From assembly GCA_029298735.1 (NCBI GenBank), contig JANSLP010000275.1, positions 1 through 43,159 on the forward strand: a stretch of 43,159 nucleotides of DNA. Direction: 5' to 3'. The position numbers and the translations under genes were made by a program. The notes beneath the pieces were generated by a model. That model had not been told where the DNA came from and made no database searches. It saw only the letters and a program-made list of their open reading frames with translations. Within the stretch, counting starts at the first letter, position 1, and every line of letters begins with the position of its first letter. Source of the DNA: Ophiostoma sp. CBS 140.51. Lineage: Eukaryota > Ascomycota > Sordariomycetes > Ophiostomatales > Ophiostomataceae. Below are positions 1 to 9,901 of the stretch, piece after piece.

Positions 1-129
1 ATGAAAAACAAACTTGGCTGCTCACCTTGTTTCTTTTAAAAAAAAATTTAGTAATTCCAGTAAATAAATTCTGAGCAGTGTTTGTTTTTAAGAAAATTTA
101 TTATTTATTTACATATCCCGTCCCCAACA

Positions 130-2750
130 TCATTGTGGCATATACCATGCTGCCGCTGTAGCACTGTCCAAATGATTCTCAGGAAAGCAGTCTAACAGCG
201 AAAACGCATCAATGTCCATGGCTGCTATGTCATAAGGGTCACTACCAGGACCAAACGTGTTGTTGGGGGGCATATTCTGTGGCAACCCACCGTTGCCCAT
301 ACCACTTGTATCCGTCGAAATACCGCCACTATTGCCGCTGCCTGATGTATCAAAGAAGTCCAACTGGGCATGGTAGTAAGGAAAAGCCGGTAGATAATTG
401 CGTAAGAGAGGGTTCGATGGGACAGTGCTCGTCGAGGATGACGGGTCGTCATGAGGTGGTGCTGGTGTAGTAATAACCGGGTCGACCATGACGGTAGGAG
501 GCGCTGTTACAGAAGCCTCCTTAGCTGACGATGAAGATGAATCTGACTCGGATGACGACACAACGACAACATCCTTTTCAGCTGGCTGCCCTTCTGCCAA
601 AGCATCACCCAGACTGTCTGTGATAATGTCCAGGCTCCTTCGCACGAGTGGACACGACACCACGCCGAGACGCAGCGCCCTCAAGAAAGTCTGGATTTTC
701 GAGGCAGCCGCTGCATCTTTCCCGTGGCTTTGCTTGATATCCTGGACCAGCACTGAGGCACCGGTGTAGACACAGTAGGCCATCAAATACGTGATGCGGC
801 GGAAGCCAAACGTGCGTTCCAGCAGCAGCAAGAGTCTCTCCAAATGGTCGGCAGCTTGCCGACACGCGGCATGGTGAACAGGTGACGAGTAAAATGGACG
901 ATGAAGCAGGATAAGTGTTGTGTAGTACAGTAGGTTCTGAGTGAGAATGTGCGGCGGTGGACAGACAGCGGCTCGATCTGGGTCAGTCACTAGGAGGTGT
1001 GGCGGTGTGGCAGCTCTCCAGGCGTCGAGGCGGTCACGGAGGCTCTGGATCGAGGTGGGACTAGAGGACGTTGTTGGCCTTCTTCGTGAGTACAGTTGTA
1101 GGATAATATCGCATAAAATGATGGCCAGTCGGCACGTGTTGGCAAAGCAGGAGATGGCGTGGCTCTTCATGGGGGGATATGAGCTGCCGTCAGCTCCGCC
1201 CGTGTTGGGCGGTGGACTCCAGAGCTCGTGCTCTGCGAAGTCGTCGAGTAGTTCCGGGGAGGCGTCGAGGGGGAGGTCGACCAACGTCGGCATTCTCCCG
1301 AGGTATAGAGACATGGCCTTGTCCCAGAAATAGCAGCTCCAGTACAGGCGTCTTCGTACCTCCAAGTCTTCTGCATTGAGATGCCCCAAACTCAAGAGTT
1401 GACCGCTGCTGCTGTGCTGCAGTCCCAGGTCAGAGACCATCCGGAAAGCCATGCCGCTGTACAGCCATGCCTGCGAGATGTGCCCGTAAGCGAGATCACG
1501 GGCGGAGAGCTGGAGGAGGGCCTGGACGGTAGGGATGGACGAAGGTTTGTGGATCTCGGCGCCGAGGAGGAGGCGGGCGCGACTGATGAGCGCATCGCCG
1601 AGTAAGGAGCCGGTAGGGCTAGAGCTGCCAGAGGCGGCAACAGGGACAGTGGTGGAGATAGAGGAGCCACCTATGGTGGTGGTGGCAGTCGATTCCTCAA
1701 ACCGGGCGGCATGCCCGCACAGCACGATCAGCAACAGCGGCGAGTAGTACTTGCCCTCTCCCCTCGCCATATCGCGCATAAACGCGGGGCGATACACCCA
1801 CATAAACATGGGCGCGATCCAGACCCAGTGGATTTGGAGAAGACGAGCGAGAGCCGCTCTTGGTAGATCTGTCTGAGCAGCAGCACTCCCCAAAGCGAAA
1901 GCCTCCCAAGCGCGGGCTTCGATGGCCGTTGTCGTCAAGAGGGCACGGACGTCTGCTTTTGTGGTTGTCATGTGGGTTCCGGAAGGCGCATGGGTAGAGG
2001 GCCGGCGTGCTTTATTTTGTGTCTGTTGCTGCTGTCCAGTAGCTCGTCGTTTCCGTTGGCGTACTTCACTCGTCGTTCTATCGTCATCTTCCGGGGTCTC
2101 ATCATACGTCTGTATTGGCGACGTGTGGGCCTCGATGACGGGCGGGTTGTGGACTGCCGAGGTCGGTCCAACGTAGCAGAGCTGAAGGTCAGTCAGGAAA
2201 CGAGAAAGCGAGCAGCGAGCGTAGCGAGAACATGACATACCTTGCCGTTGCTGTCGACACTTAGGTCGAACAGCAGGTCTTGTGATGGTTGCCGAGAGGT
2301 CGTACCAGTGGTAGACGACATGTCGGTGTCTTCACTCTTGGGGATGGGTGAGGTCGTCAGAGGTTGTGGTGTTGATGTCGGCGCAACTGGCGAGAATGTG
2401 GTGGTCATCGGTGCTGTCGACGTCGACGCCGACTTGGCCGCCAACTCCGCTTTGAGAGCGACCACCATCTCCTCTGCCTCTTGCAGCCTCCTCGCCATGG
2501 CCACAATCTGCGACATGGGCGGTGGCTTCTCATACCTGCACGTGTCTCTGTACACCTCACACGTCTTGCAGGTCGGCTGGCTGCCGTCGCACCTCGTCTT
2601 GCGGGCACGGCAGTTGGCACAGGTGAGACCGCGGTGAGTGCGGCTGACGCCGGCAGTGGTGGTAGTAGATTTCGTCTTGGTGGAAGTGGTCGACGACGAC
2701 CCCGGCGAGGCCGGAGTGGCGCCGGTTCCGGCGGCTTTACGGCCAGCCAT
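130..2750 (-). CDS. Zn(II)2Cys6 transcription factor with fungal-specific regulatory domain
   Basis: Two exons, 2750-2241 and 2181-130, with a 59-nt intron (GTATGT donor; acceptor at 2183-2182) joined in phase 0, give about 853 residues. The N-terminus is Ser/Thr-rich. A binuclear zinc cluster follows, with cysteines at 44, 47, 54, 61, 64 and 71 (CX2CX6CX6CX2CX6C), and then an Ala/Glu-rich heptad stretch (about residues 85-107) that looks like a dimerising coiled coil. The long second exon carries a fungal_trans-type middle region; the WSCYFWDKAMSLYLGR stretch is typical of that fold. The C-terminus is acidic and Ser/Pro/Asn-rich, as in activation domains. It should act in the nucleus as a DNA-binding regulator, usually recognising CGG triplets. 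Its targets are unknown. It is transcribed away from the RraA-like gene. The intron lies between the DNA-binding and regulatory regions. Confidence 0.9.
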
Positions 2751-4022
2751 CGTGAGAGGGTGAGTATGAGAGAAGCTTTGTTAGAATTAAGTAAAGGCAC
2801 GCATATTGAGTACCGTAAAAGGACAAAGTATGAAGAAAAAAGAAATCTTCTTCCCCGCTCATGGAGCCTGGGGTCAAGTCCGAGAAAGAAAACGTGGAGG
2901 AGGGGGTCTAAGTCGGGGAACGATCGGGGTAGCAGGTAGCAAGACCATGTGGATAGTCTGGGGGAGGCTAGCAGGTATCCGATACTCCGTAAGATATGAT
3001 GCGAATGAGTGGCACTGTCCGGCATGTCAAAGACCCCTGGAAACATTGTGGCAGTTGTGACTTTTCATCATACAGTAGTTGCGTCAAAGTTACAAAGTCA
3101 GAGTTCGATATCTTTTGAATTTATTGCAAAGTCACGTTAAGAGATTTACACTCGTGAAGTGGCAAAAGCTTATGAGCACATCCGTCTTCATATGCGTGCC
3201 TGTTGATATCGTATTCGACGTGCTGATTAGAAGTGACCATGTAAGAAAGCATCTGTTGTTTGGGTGGCTGGCTGTCTATTTATTCTTTCTGATGAGAATT
3301 GTTCTACAGAAAGCCAAAAATAAAAAATCAAAGTCCTGTGCTTCTGTTGACAAAGTTCAACAAGGACGTAATTTTTTTCTTCTTAAGATGTCAACCACCG
3401 GCCAAACGCCGCGGGCAATCTCCATGGGTCAGTGGTCAAGGTGAAGTTTCTCTGACAGCGGAAGAACACAGCCTCTTCTGGACACTTTGGTGTAGCGGCC
3501 TCTTACACGCCGTGTCAGTGGAGGAAGCATCGTTCCGCGCGAGCTAAAACAAGCAATAGGCGAGGAGAGCTCTCCATGTAAGTGGGATTGAGAAGCTTGC
3601 GGAGGGGAAAGCTGTGTTTCACGGACAAATATTTATGGAATTGTTGCCATTACTGACAATAAGGTCACACTGAATATGCTTCAATCATGCTGAATTGGTA
3701 CCTTTTCAGTGATCCCGTAGTCTGCAAGTGTTGCGTGCACTTTCACGTGTAATTCAAGCCCCGCCAAAGGCTCTCCAAAGAAGCTCTAAACGCCGCCAAT
3801 CCCCACGTTCCTCCGCCCGGGAAACCGACCGCGCTTGTGTTCCTTTCGCCCTGAAAGGCGTGCATTATAGGCGGTTGCGTGCCATTACGTGCATTCGGCA
3901 ACGGGTGGGAATAGGCCAATCTCGGGATCGGTGCCGTCATCGGACAGCTTGATCGAGGGTGCTCTACTTTAACAAGGCAGCTTTCTACAACGACAACCTA
4001 ACAATAACACACTCAACGAAGG
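2751..4022. other. Divergent intergenic region between the first regulator and the RraA-like gene
   Basis: No ORF here resembles a protein. The region must hold the promoters of the minus-strand regulator and the plus-strand RraA-like gene. A CACGTG E-box core lies at 3744-3749, about 275 bp upstream of the aldolase start. The last 60 bases before 4023 are C/A-rich, as in a fungal 5' leader. Confidence 0.5.
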
Positions 4023-4934
4023 ATGTCTTTTCTGCGCGCGTCAATTCGAACTGCTTCTACACTCTCCTTCTCGACTGTCCACCGAACCCTACCGATTGTG
4101 TGCTCCAACTCTCCGCGTCCAAGCTTCCTGCCGAGCTTCTCCCCGACCAAATCCGTTTCCTATTCTCGACCTTCCCTCCTTTCGTTTTCCCACCTGTCCT
4201 CCACCATGGCTTCCGACCCGATTGTCGAGGAGCTCAAGAACTTCACGGCGTAGGTCTTCTTCTCCTACTGTTGTTGAAACGCTCGCTAACGCTCGCTTCA
4301 CTCTAGTTGCGACGTCGCCGATGCCCTGCTCAAACTCAAGGTGCCCAACGGCGGTTTTCTGGCCGGCATCACGCTGTGGTCCCCCGAACGCCAAGCGGGC
4401 GCCACCAAGATTGTCGGCCCAGCCTACACGGTCAAGTACGCATTGAACACCGACCCCGCCCCCAAAGTGCAGGGCCACTACATTGACGGCATCCCCTCGG
4501 GCGCCGTCGTTTTCATTTCCAGCCCGCCCACACCCAATGCCTGCTTTGGCGGACTCATGTCGACTCGTGCGCAGGCGTCGGGCGCCGCCGGTACCGTCAT
4601 TGACGGCCGTCTGCGCGACCTGCAGGAGCACCGCGATCTGGGATACCCGGTTTTCGCGCGCGGTGTGAGCACGACGGCGCCGCAGGAGGTCGCCAAGGTT
4701 GTGGGCATCGACGTGCCGGTGACGTTTAGCGGGGAGTATAACCAGAACGTGACCATCTCGCCCGGCGACTACATTGTGGCTGATCTGAACGGAGTGGTCG
4801 TCCTGCCCAAAGACCTTGCAGCGCAAGCTATTCCGTTGATGGCCCCGCAGGTCGAGGCGGATGAGAAGATGGCGGAGGCGATCAAGGGTGGCATGACGTT
4901 TGTCGAGGCGAGCAAGAAGTTTAGAGGAAAATAA
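4023..4934 (+). CDS. RraA-like 4-hydroxy-4-methyl-2-oxoglutarate aldolase / oxaloacetate decarboxylase family protein
   Basis: Exons 4023-4249 and 4307-4934 with a 57-nt intron (GTAGGT donor, GCTAAC branch site at 4285-4290, TAG acceptor) give 284 residues. The catalytic part is the compact RraA-like fold. The family signature VIDGRLRDLQEH (about residues 174-185) supplies the substrate-binding Arg179 and metal-ligand Asp180 of class II HMG aldolases. Such enzymes cleave 4-hydroxy-4-methyl-2-oxoglutarate or decarboxylate oxaloacetate with a divalent metal. RraA homologues in fungi are often of unknown substrate. Two in-frame starts exist. ATG 4023 gives a 61-residue Arg/Ser-rich extension without acidic residues, like a mitochondrial presequence. 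ATG 4206 has a strong ACCATGG context and gives a 223-residue cytosolic-length protein. I list the longer form; the family's usual length fits the shorter one. Confidence 0.88.
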
Positions 4935-5126
4935 GCCGGCGTAGCAGGAAGAGGAAACAAATAGAAATGGAATGAAATTGAACATGTACGCTATTTACAT
5001 GGGTATTCTCTCGACCACTCTTCTTCTGATACAGCCGCCGCGCGGATGCAAGTGTCAACTGCCCTCCGCCCACGCTCGCAGACTGTGTTCTGCTGCTGTC
5101 GTAGCGTCCGCATCAGACTGCTTCGC

Positions 5127-5800
5127 TCACTTATCATTCGCCTTGTCGTCCAAGCAAATACACATGGCTGCCACAATCGCCATATCCATGCCCGGCGCCA
5201 CCACCACGCCATACGAGTCCTGGTCAAACAGCAGCTGGCGCGCATTCAACAGCTTGCGGTCGATGCGTGCGACGACATGGCCCGTGTCGTCCGTGATGTC
5301 GCCGCGCGTGTCCAGCCAGTTGCCCTTCATTGTGAGGGATTCGAGCTTGCCGGTCGTGATTGTCGCAAACTTGGCCGTCGCGGAGGTGCCAAAAACTACC
5401 ACGCGCGCACGTCAGCAGATGTAATGTATGGGTGACTTGAAAAGGGGGACGGGACGCAGCCTGCCTGCTACGCATACGTACTCTGAATATTGTTCTTGAG
5501 CTCAAAAAACTTGTTGCCCTTGGGATCCTCCAAGACATACGTCGTGTGCAGGTGCATGAGCTCGCGGTAAATGTCAAACAGGTGTGTGCCGTTCGTGTCG
5601 TAGACGGACTTGCGCGAGCCCAGTGTAAAGAACTTGCCCTTGACCTTCAGCAAAGGCTGGCCGTTGGCCAGAAGCACGTCAAACGAGTCGCCCGACAGCG
5701 ACAGAATCTTTTCCTTGAGGACAATCGTCTCCGTCTGGCGGGCAATGTACTGGTTGAAAACGCCGACCTGGGCGGGCAGAGGTTTGAGTTCGTAGGCCAT
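5127..5800 (-). CDS. LURP-one-related (Tubby C-terminal-like) protein
   Basis: Exons 5800-5482 and 5395-5127 with an 86-nt intron (GTACGT donor) give 195 residues, the normal size for fungal LURP-one-related (LOR) proteins. The pattern fits the family: an N-terminal strand (GVFNQYIARQTETIVLKEK), then FDVLLANGQPLLKVKGK and a series of short beta strands, ending in a hydrophobic C-terminal helix (VVVAPGMDMAIVAAMCIC) that would be the central helix of the tubby-like barrel. No catalytic motif is known for this family; tubby-like barrels can bind phosphoinositides. Its role here is unknown. The frame stays open upstream to 6022, but ATG 5800 has the better context and starts at the conserved domain, so the upstream part is read as 5' leader. 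Confidence 0.85.
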
Positions 5801-7459
5801 TCTGGGCGGGAGTAGCGACAACTGCTGAGAGAAGCGAGGTTGCTGTGTGGAGCGAAGCTGTTGTAAATGTCGAGAGACGATGTAGTGGGAGGTGGTGATG
5901 CGATTGTGAAGAGTACGTACGCTCGACGAAAACGGAAGGGGCAGAAAGCGTATTTGTATTCTGGCAGGTGGAAGGAGGGAGAAAATAGAACAAAACGAGA
6001 AGGAACGAAGCAAGCAAGACAAGCCTTTTCTTTGATCCTATTTCTAGTCTTTCAATCCCATTCCTTTATGCTCGCCGGTCATGCTCAGCTCGAGGATCGC
6101 CGCACAGCTCTGGCACAATTTGAGCACAAACACGAGCCGCTAACAAGAAACGGCTGGCGGGGCCACCACTAACGGCCAACTCTAATGCTCGTCAAGCTCT
6201 GTCTTCCCTGTAAGGCGGCTCCATAGTGTGGCTATGCGCTGGGCACAGTTGCCATGCCTGCAGAGTAAAAACAACCGCCGCGGACGTTTGTTGCAAATGT
6301 TGTCCCGTTTTGTCTCTATTTCCTATCTTCTTTTTCGTCGTCTCACAGCATTTAGTTGTTGTTACTGGCCTCCCGCCGCTAGTTGGCCACTCGATCGGCG
6401 GGCTGAGTCAAGGACAAGGCACAGCAGAGAACATACCAAATGGAACAAGGGAAACCCGAAACAAAAAGGGAGATACGAAATACATGCTGGTGCATATGTG
6501 AGGGACAAGGAACGACTAGTTTTCAACGGTCATAATTGGTTTGGCTGCTCGCCGTGTTGGTCGTGTCAGCCTCCTTCGTCATTTCGTTTTGGTCGTTTCT
6601 GTTCGTTGGCGACGGCTGTTTCCAACGTGGGCCATGGACCTGGTTTGTCGTTCTACCCGTAGATATTCAGGGACTTGAACGCAATATTCAGACAAGGCGT
6701 ATTTCGAAATAATTTGCATCGTGGGAAATGGCAAAAGTTGATACTTGAAGACCATACGAGCATTGTTGTTTTCAAATGCCCTGACGTCAGGCCCAGCTTT
6801 TGGCGGGGAGCTCCGTTTTCTTGGTGGAGCTTCAGCGCCACTAAGCCTAAAAACGTGCTGATCGCGCGAGTTTTGGGGAGGGAGCAGCACCAACGCCATG
6901 TGCACTAAAATATAGGCCTCCAGTGGATGTTGACAGACATCACAACCGTCCGTTTTGCACTGCCCAGAGTCTGGACCCAAAAAGTTAATTTGAAGATGGG
7001 ACTTTTACATAGCAGCAACATGTCAAAGGAACAAAAAGTCAGGGTCCGCCCATCCGCGCCGCACAGGGCAGTCTTTGCGCGGCACGGCGGCGGCACATGG
7101 AACATATGGCTTTCTTACAGCACTTACAGCGGCTGCCCGCCAAGAACCACGAGGCGCAGTCTCCTTCTTGCTTGAACAACCACGCCGCAGCCCTGCAGAC
7201 GAAAGCGAACACTGCTTACACCGATATCAAACCCAATATTGAAAAGAGAAAGAGAATAATATTAACCCGTGTCGTCTCACGGAGCCATTATATGAATGCC
7301 ATGTGAAAAGTATATGAAAATGGAATCAACAGTAAGAAAAGCAATGTTATATGTATGACATAGGAGAGTAAAATGAAAGACATGAAAGTCATGATGCACC
7401 GACGCCAAAAAAGAAACAAAAACAAACATCACCAGCCCACCGTCCTACCGCTTAACAGC
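5801..7459. other. Intergenic region without recognisable genes
   Basis: The region lies upstream of the LOR gene and downstream of the glycosyltransferase stop codon. Short ORFs on both strands show no recognisable protein features. A perfect TGACGTCA (CRE/bZIP-type palindrome) lies at 6782-6789. Confidence 0.5.
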
Positions 7460-9901
7460 TTAAAAGACAAACGACGCGGCAAAGATCAAGCACGTGTACA
7501 GCGTCGACAGCGTGTACTCAAATTCGAACCACGCCGCCTGGCCACCAAAGGCAATGTTCTTGCTCTTTTCTGTCGGATGGGCAACACCTGTGGCCGGGTC
7601 TCTCACGAGCAAATCCTCCCGGTCCGGCACTGACGGCGGGAAGATGGCATACGACACGGGGGTCCACAAGGAAGTGCACAAGAACAAGAACGTCATGGGC
7701 GGCCAGAAAGCGTGTGTCACCAGACACATCAGAATGTCGTGCACGCTGCCGTAGTTGACCGAGATACAGCGGTAGGTGCTGATGCTCACACCGGCCAGGG
7801 TCAAGTAGACAAAAGCCAGGTGGTAGATGGCGTGGTAGTTGAACAGAATGGTCCACAACCGGACGAAAACATTGCGCCGCTTCTTGGGGTCGCGCTCGTT
7901 CAAGGCGGAGCCCAGCGAACCCGTCGGCTGGAACGCCTGTGTCTGTCCGCCGAGCCACTTCGGAAGCAAAAACGATCTGACCAAACACAGCGAAATGTAC
8001 GGCGACATCCACAGCTGGTAGCGCGAGCCGCGTTGGCCGGTATGGTAGCCAGCCGGCAAGAACAGAAACACTTCGTTGATGCGCGTCGTGATCATGGCGA
8101 TAAAGCACAGCCGGATCAGCCACCGCAGCTGATTCTCGGTCTGGTAGGCGATCAGGGTGTGTCCCATGACCAGAATGACGGGGATTGCAAAGAGGGAAAT
8201 CGAGAACAAGATGCTGTACAGACTCAGGAAAGAGTAGAGGAAACCCGAGAAGCGTTGCGGGAACGTCATGAAGCGCACTTTCTCGCCCCACAAACAAAAG
8301 TTGAGCTTCAACGAGGTGTCGACGGTGCCAATGGCCCAGCGCGTGCGTTGCTTGATGTGGCTGCCATAGTCCTCGGGCACGGTGCCAAACTGCAGCGGTT
8401 CGTGAATGTAGGCCGTCTGCCAGCCCTTGCCGAGCATGAGTGTCGAAGTGGCCACATCTTCCGCCAGCGACCCGAGCGGGAAATGTCCGACATCGTCGAG
8501 CGCGGCTCTCCGCACAACATATCCAGATCCGGTACACCACGCCACACCGAGAGCGTCCTTGATGGGCTCAATAACGTGCACAAAGAAGTCGAGGTTCTGC
8601 GCCAGAGGGTCCGACTTGGGCGTGTTGTAAAAGAGCTGCGGCGGGCAGGCCAGGGCCATCTTGGGGTTTAAGAGCAAGTGAGGCAAAATAGCCCGCAGCC
8701 AGTCCCGCTCGGGGATCATGTCGGCATCCAGGGCGGCAATGTACTCGCCTGCACCACCGGGAAATTTCGTGACAGCCTCCAGACCATAGTTTAGGTTGCC
8801 AGACTTGAAGTGGTGCGGCACGCCAGGGTACTTGGGCCGGGAGACATAGTAGACGTTGCCGTACATCTCGTTGAGGGCAGCACAGGCTCTCTCGAGCGGC
8901 GCACTCTTGCCATCGTCCAGCAGCACCACCCGATACTGCGACCGCGGGTACTCTAGGTCGCACGCCGCCCGCACCGTGTCCAGCACCAGCTCGTCGTCTT
9001 CGCCGCAGCAGGTGATAAAGACGTCGACGGTGGGCGCCACCCTCTCGTCGCCCAGCAGTTCCGTGGCCAACCGCAACTTGGGCCGGCGCCGCCGCTTCAG
9101 CGCCATCATCGTCCACACATTGTGCGTCACCGACGGGATCCACGTCGCCAGCTCAATGGCAATGAAGACCCACGCGGGAGCATACGTCTTGTGGTTGGCC
9201 CGCTGCGAGGCAATCACACAGTAGATGCGGAAGGAGACGTACAAGACATACGCGGCGCTGCTGACGATTGTCAGGATCGGCGTGACCTTGGCGGCGAACC
9301 GCTTCACGCCCTTGGAAATGTCGGCGTCGTCGCGCTCGTGCAGCTTGACAATGGCACCCGGTGGCAGAGCTCCGCCACTGTTGCGCTTCTCACCGCCGTC
9401 GCTGTTGCTACCGGAACCGTCGACATAAGTAGTAGTCTCACTATCCACAGGCTTGGGAAGGAAGGCCGCCAGTGACAGGTGACTCTGGTTCTGGCTACTG
9501 CGGAGCGAGGGGGCACCGCTCCACGAGCCAGAGTACTCGCCAGGACCATCGTACAGGCTGCTGATGCGCAGACTGGGGCCGGGCGAGGGTGCAAAGGGAG
9601 GGGACCGCATGTAGTCGCCGCCAGCCATGAGTTGCTGGTCTGTCAGAGGGCGCGGTGTGATGGACCGCGGTGCCGAGGGTGACACGTTGGACGACGATGA
9701 GTATGTCCAGTTGGTCAATCCTAAAGTCGTGGGTGTAACAGGACGCTTGGTCCGGTGGACAACGCCAGCATCCGGAATCATCCGCCCGCCCATGGTCAGC
9801 ATCGTGTCCGTGTCTTGGCTGTTGTCGCGGCTGTGGTGATGGATGGCTGCGGCCTGTTCACCGAGCTGACCAGCAACGGCCACCTCCGGTTTTTCGTCCA
9901 T
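7460..9901 (-). CDS. Processive GT2 membrane glycosyltransferase (cellulose-synthase-like)
   Basis: An intronless 813-residue protein. Residues 1-200 are a disordered Ser/Pro-rich cytosolic tail. Two membrane spans (about 205-232 and 242-262) precede the GT-A catalytic domain. All processive GT2 motifs are visible: an Asp in the first strand (VDVFITCCGED, about 292), the DAD metal site (392-394), the ED catalytic base (481-482) and QRTRW (518-522), which holds the acceptor chain. Several further membrane helices follow, as in cellulose, hyaluronan and mixed-linkage glucan synthases, where the polymer is extruded across the plasma membrane. The donor is probably UDP-glucose or another UDP-sugar; the polymer cannot be told from sequence. 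No PilZ domain is seen. The nearest upstream gene is 3.5 kb away, so the promoter may be extensive. Confidence 0.92.
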   Translation of the reverse strand: MDEKPEVAVAGQLGEQAAAIHHHSRDNSQDTDTMLTMGGRMIPDAGVVHRTKRPVTPTTLGLTNWTYSSSSNVSPSAPRSITPRPLTDQQLMAGGDYMRSPPFAPSPGPSLRISSLYDGPGEYSGSWSGAPSLRSSQNQSHLSLAAFLPKPVDSETTTYVDGSGSNSDGGEKRNSGGALPPGAIVKLHERDDADISKGVKRFAAKVTPILTIVSSAAYVLYVSFRIYCVIASQRANHKTYAPAWVFIAIELATWIPSVTHNVWTMMALKRRRRPKLRLATELLGDERVAPTVDVFITCCGEDDELVLDTVRAACDLEYPRSQYRVVLLDDGKSAPLERACAALNEMYGNVYYVSRPKYPGVPHHFKSGNLNYGLEAVTKFPGGAGEYIAALDADMIPERDWLRAILPHLLLNPKMALACPPQLFYNTPKSDPLAQNLDFFVHVIEPIKDALGVAWCTGSGYVVRRAALDDVGHFPLGSLAEDVATSTLMLGKGWQTAYIHEPLQFGTVPEDYGSHIKQRTRWAIGTVDTSLKLNFCLWGEKVRFMTFPQRFSGFLYSFLSLYSILFSISLFAIPVILVMGHTLIAYQTENQLRWLIRLCFIAMITTRINEVFLFLPAGYHTGQRGSRYQLWMSPYISLCLVRSFLLPKWLGGQTQAFQPTGSLGSALNERDPKKRRNVFVRLWTILFNYHAIYHLAFVYLTLAGVSISTYRCISVNYGSVHDILMCLVTHAFWPPMTFLFLCTSLWTPVSYAIFPPSVPDREDLLVRDPATGVAHPTEKSKNIAFGGQAAWFEFEYTLSTLYTCLIFAASFVF

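Noticed and set aside
4089..4985. A 298-codon minus-strand ORF
   Set aside because: It lies opposite both exons and the intron of the RraA-like gene and reads as an antisense shadow of GC-rich codons.
5801..6022. N-terminal extension of the LOR protein as a mitochondrial presequence
   Set aside because: The frame is open, but the ATG at 5800 starts at the conserved domain and the upstream part is C/T-rich leader-like; no further support.
7518..8671. Long ORFs on both strands inside the GT2 gene
   Set aside because: They overlap the well-supported glycosyltransferase frame and show no family features of their own.
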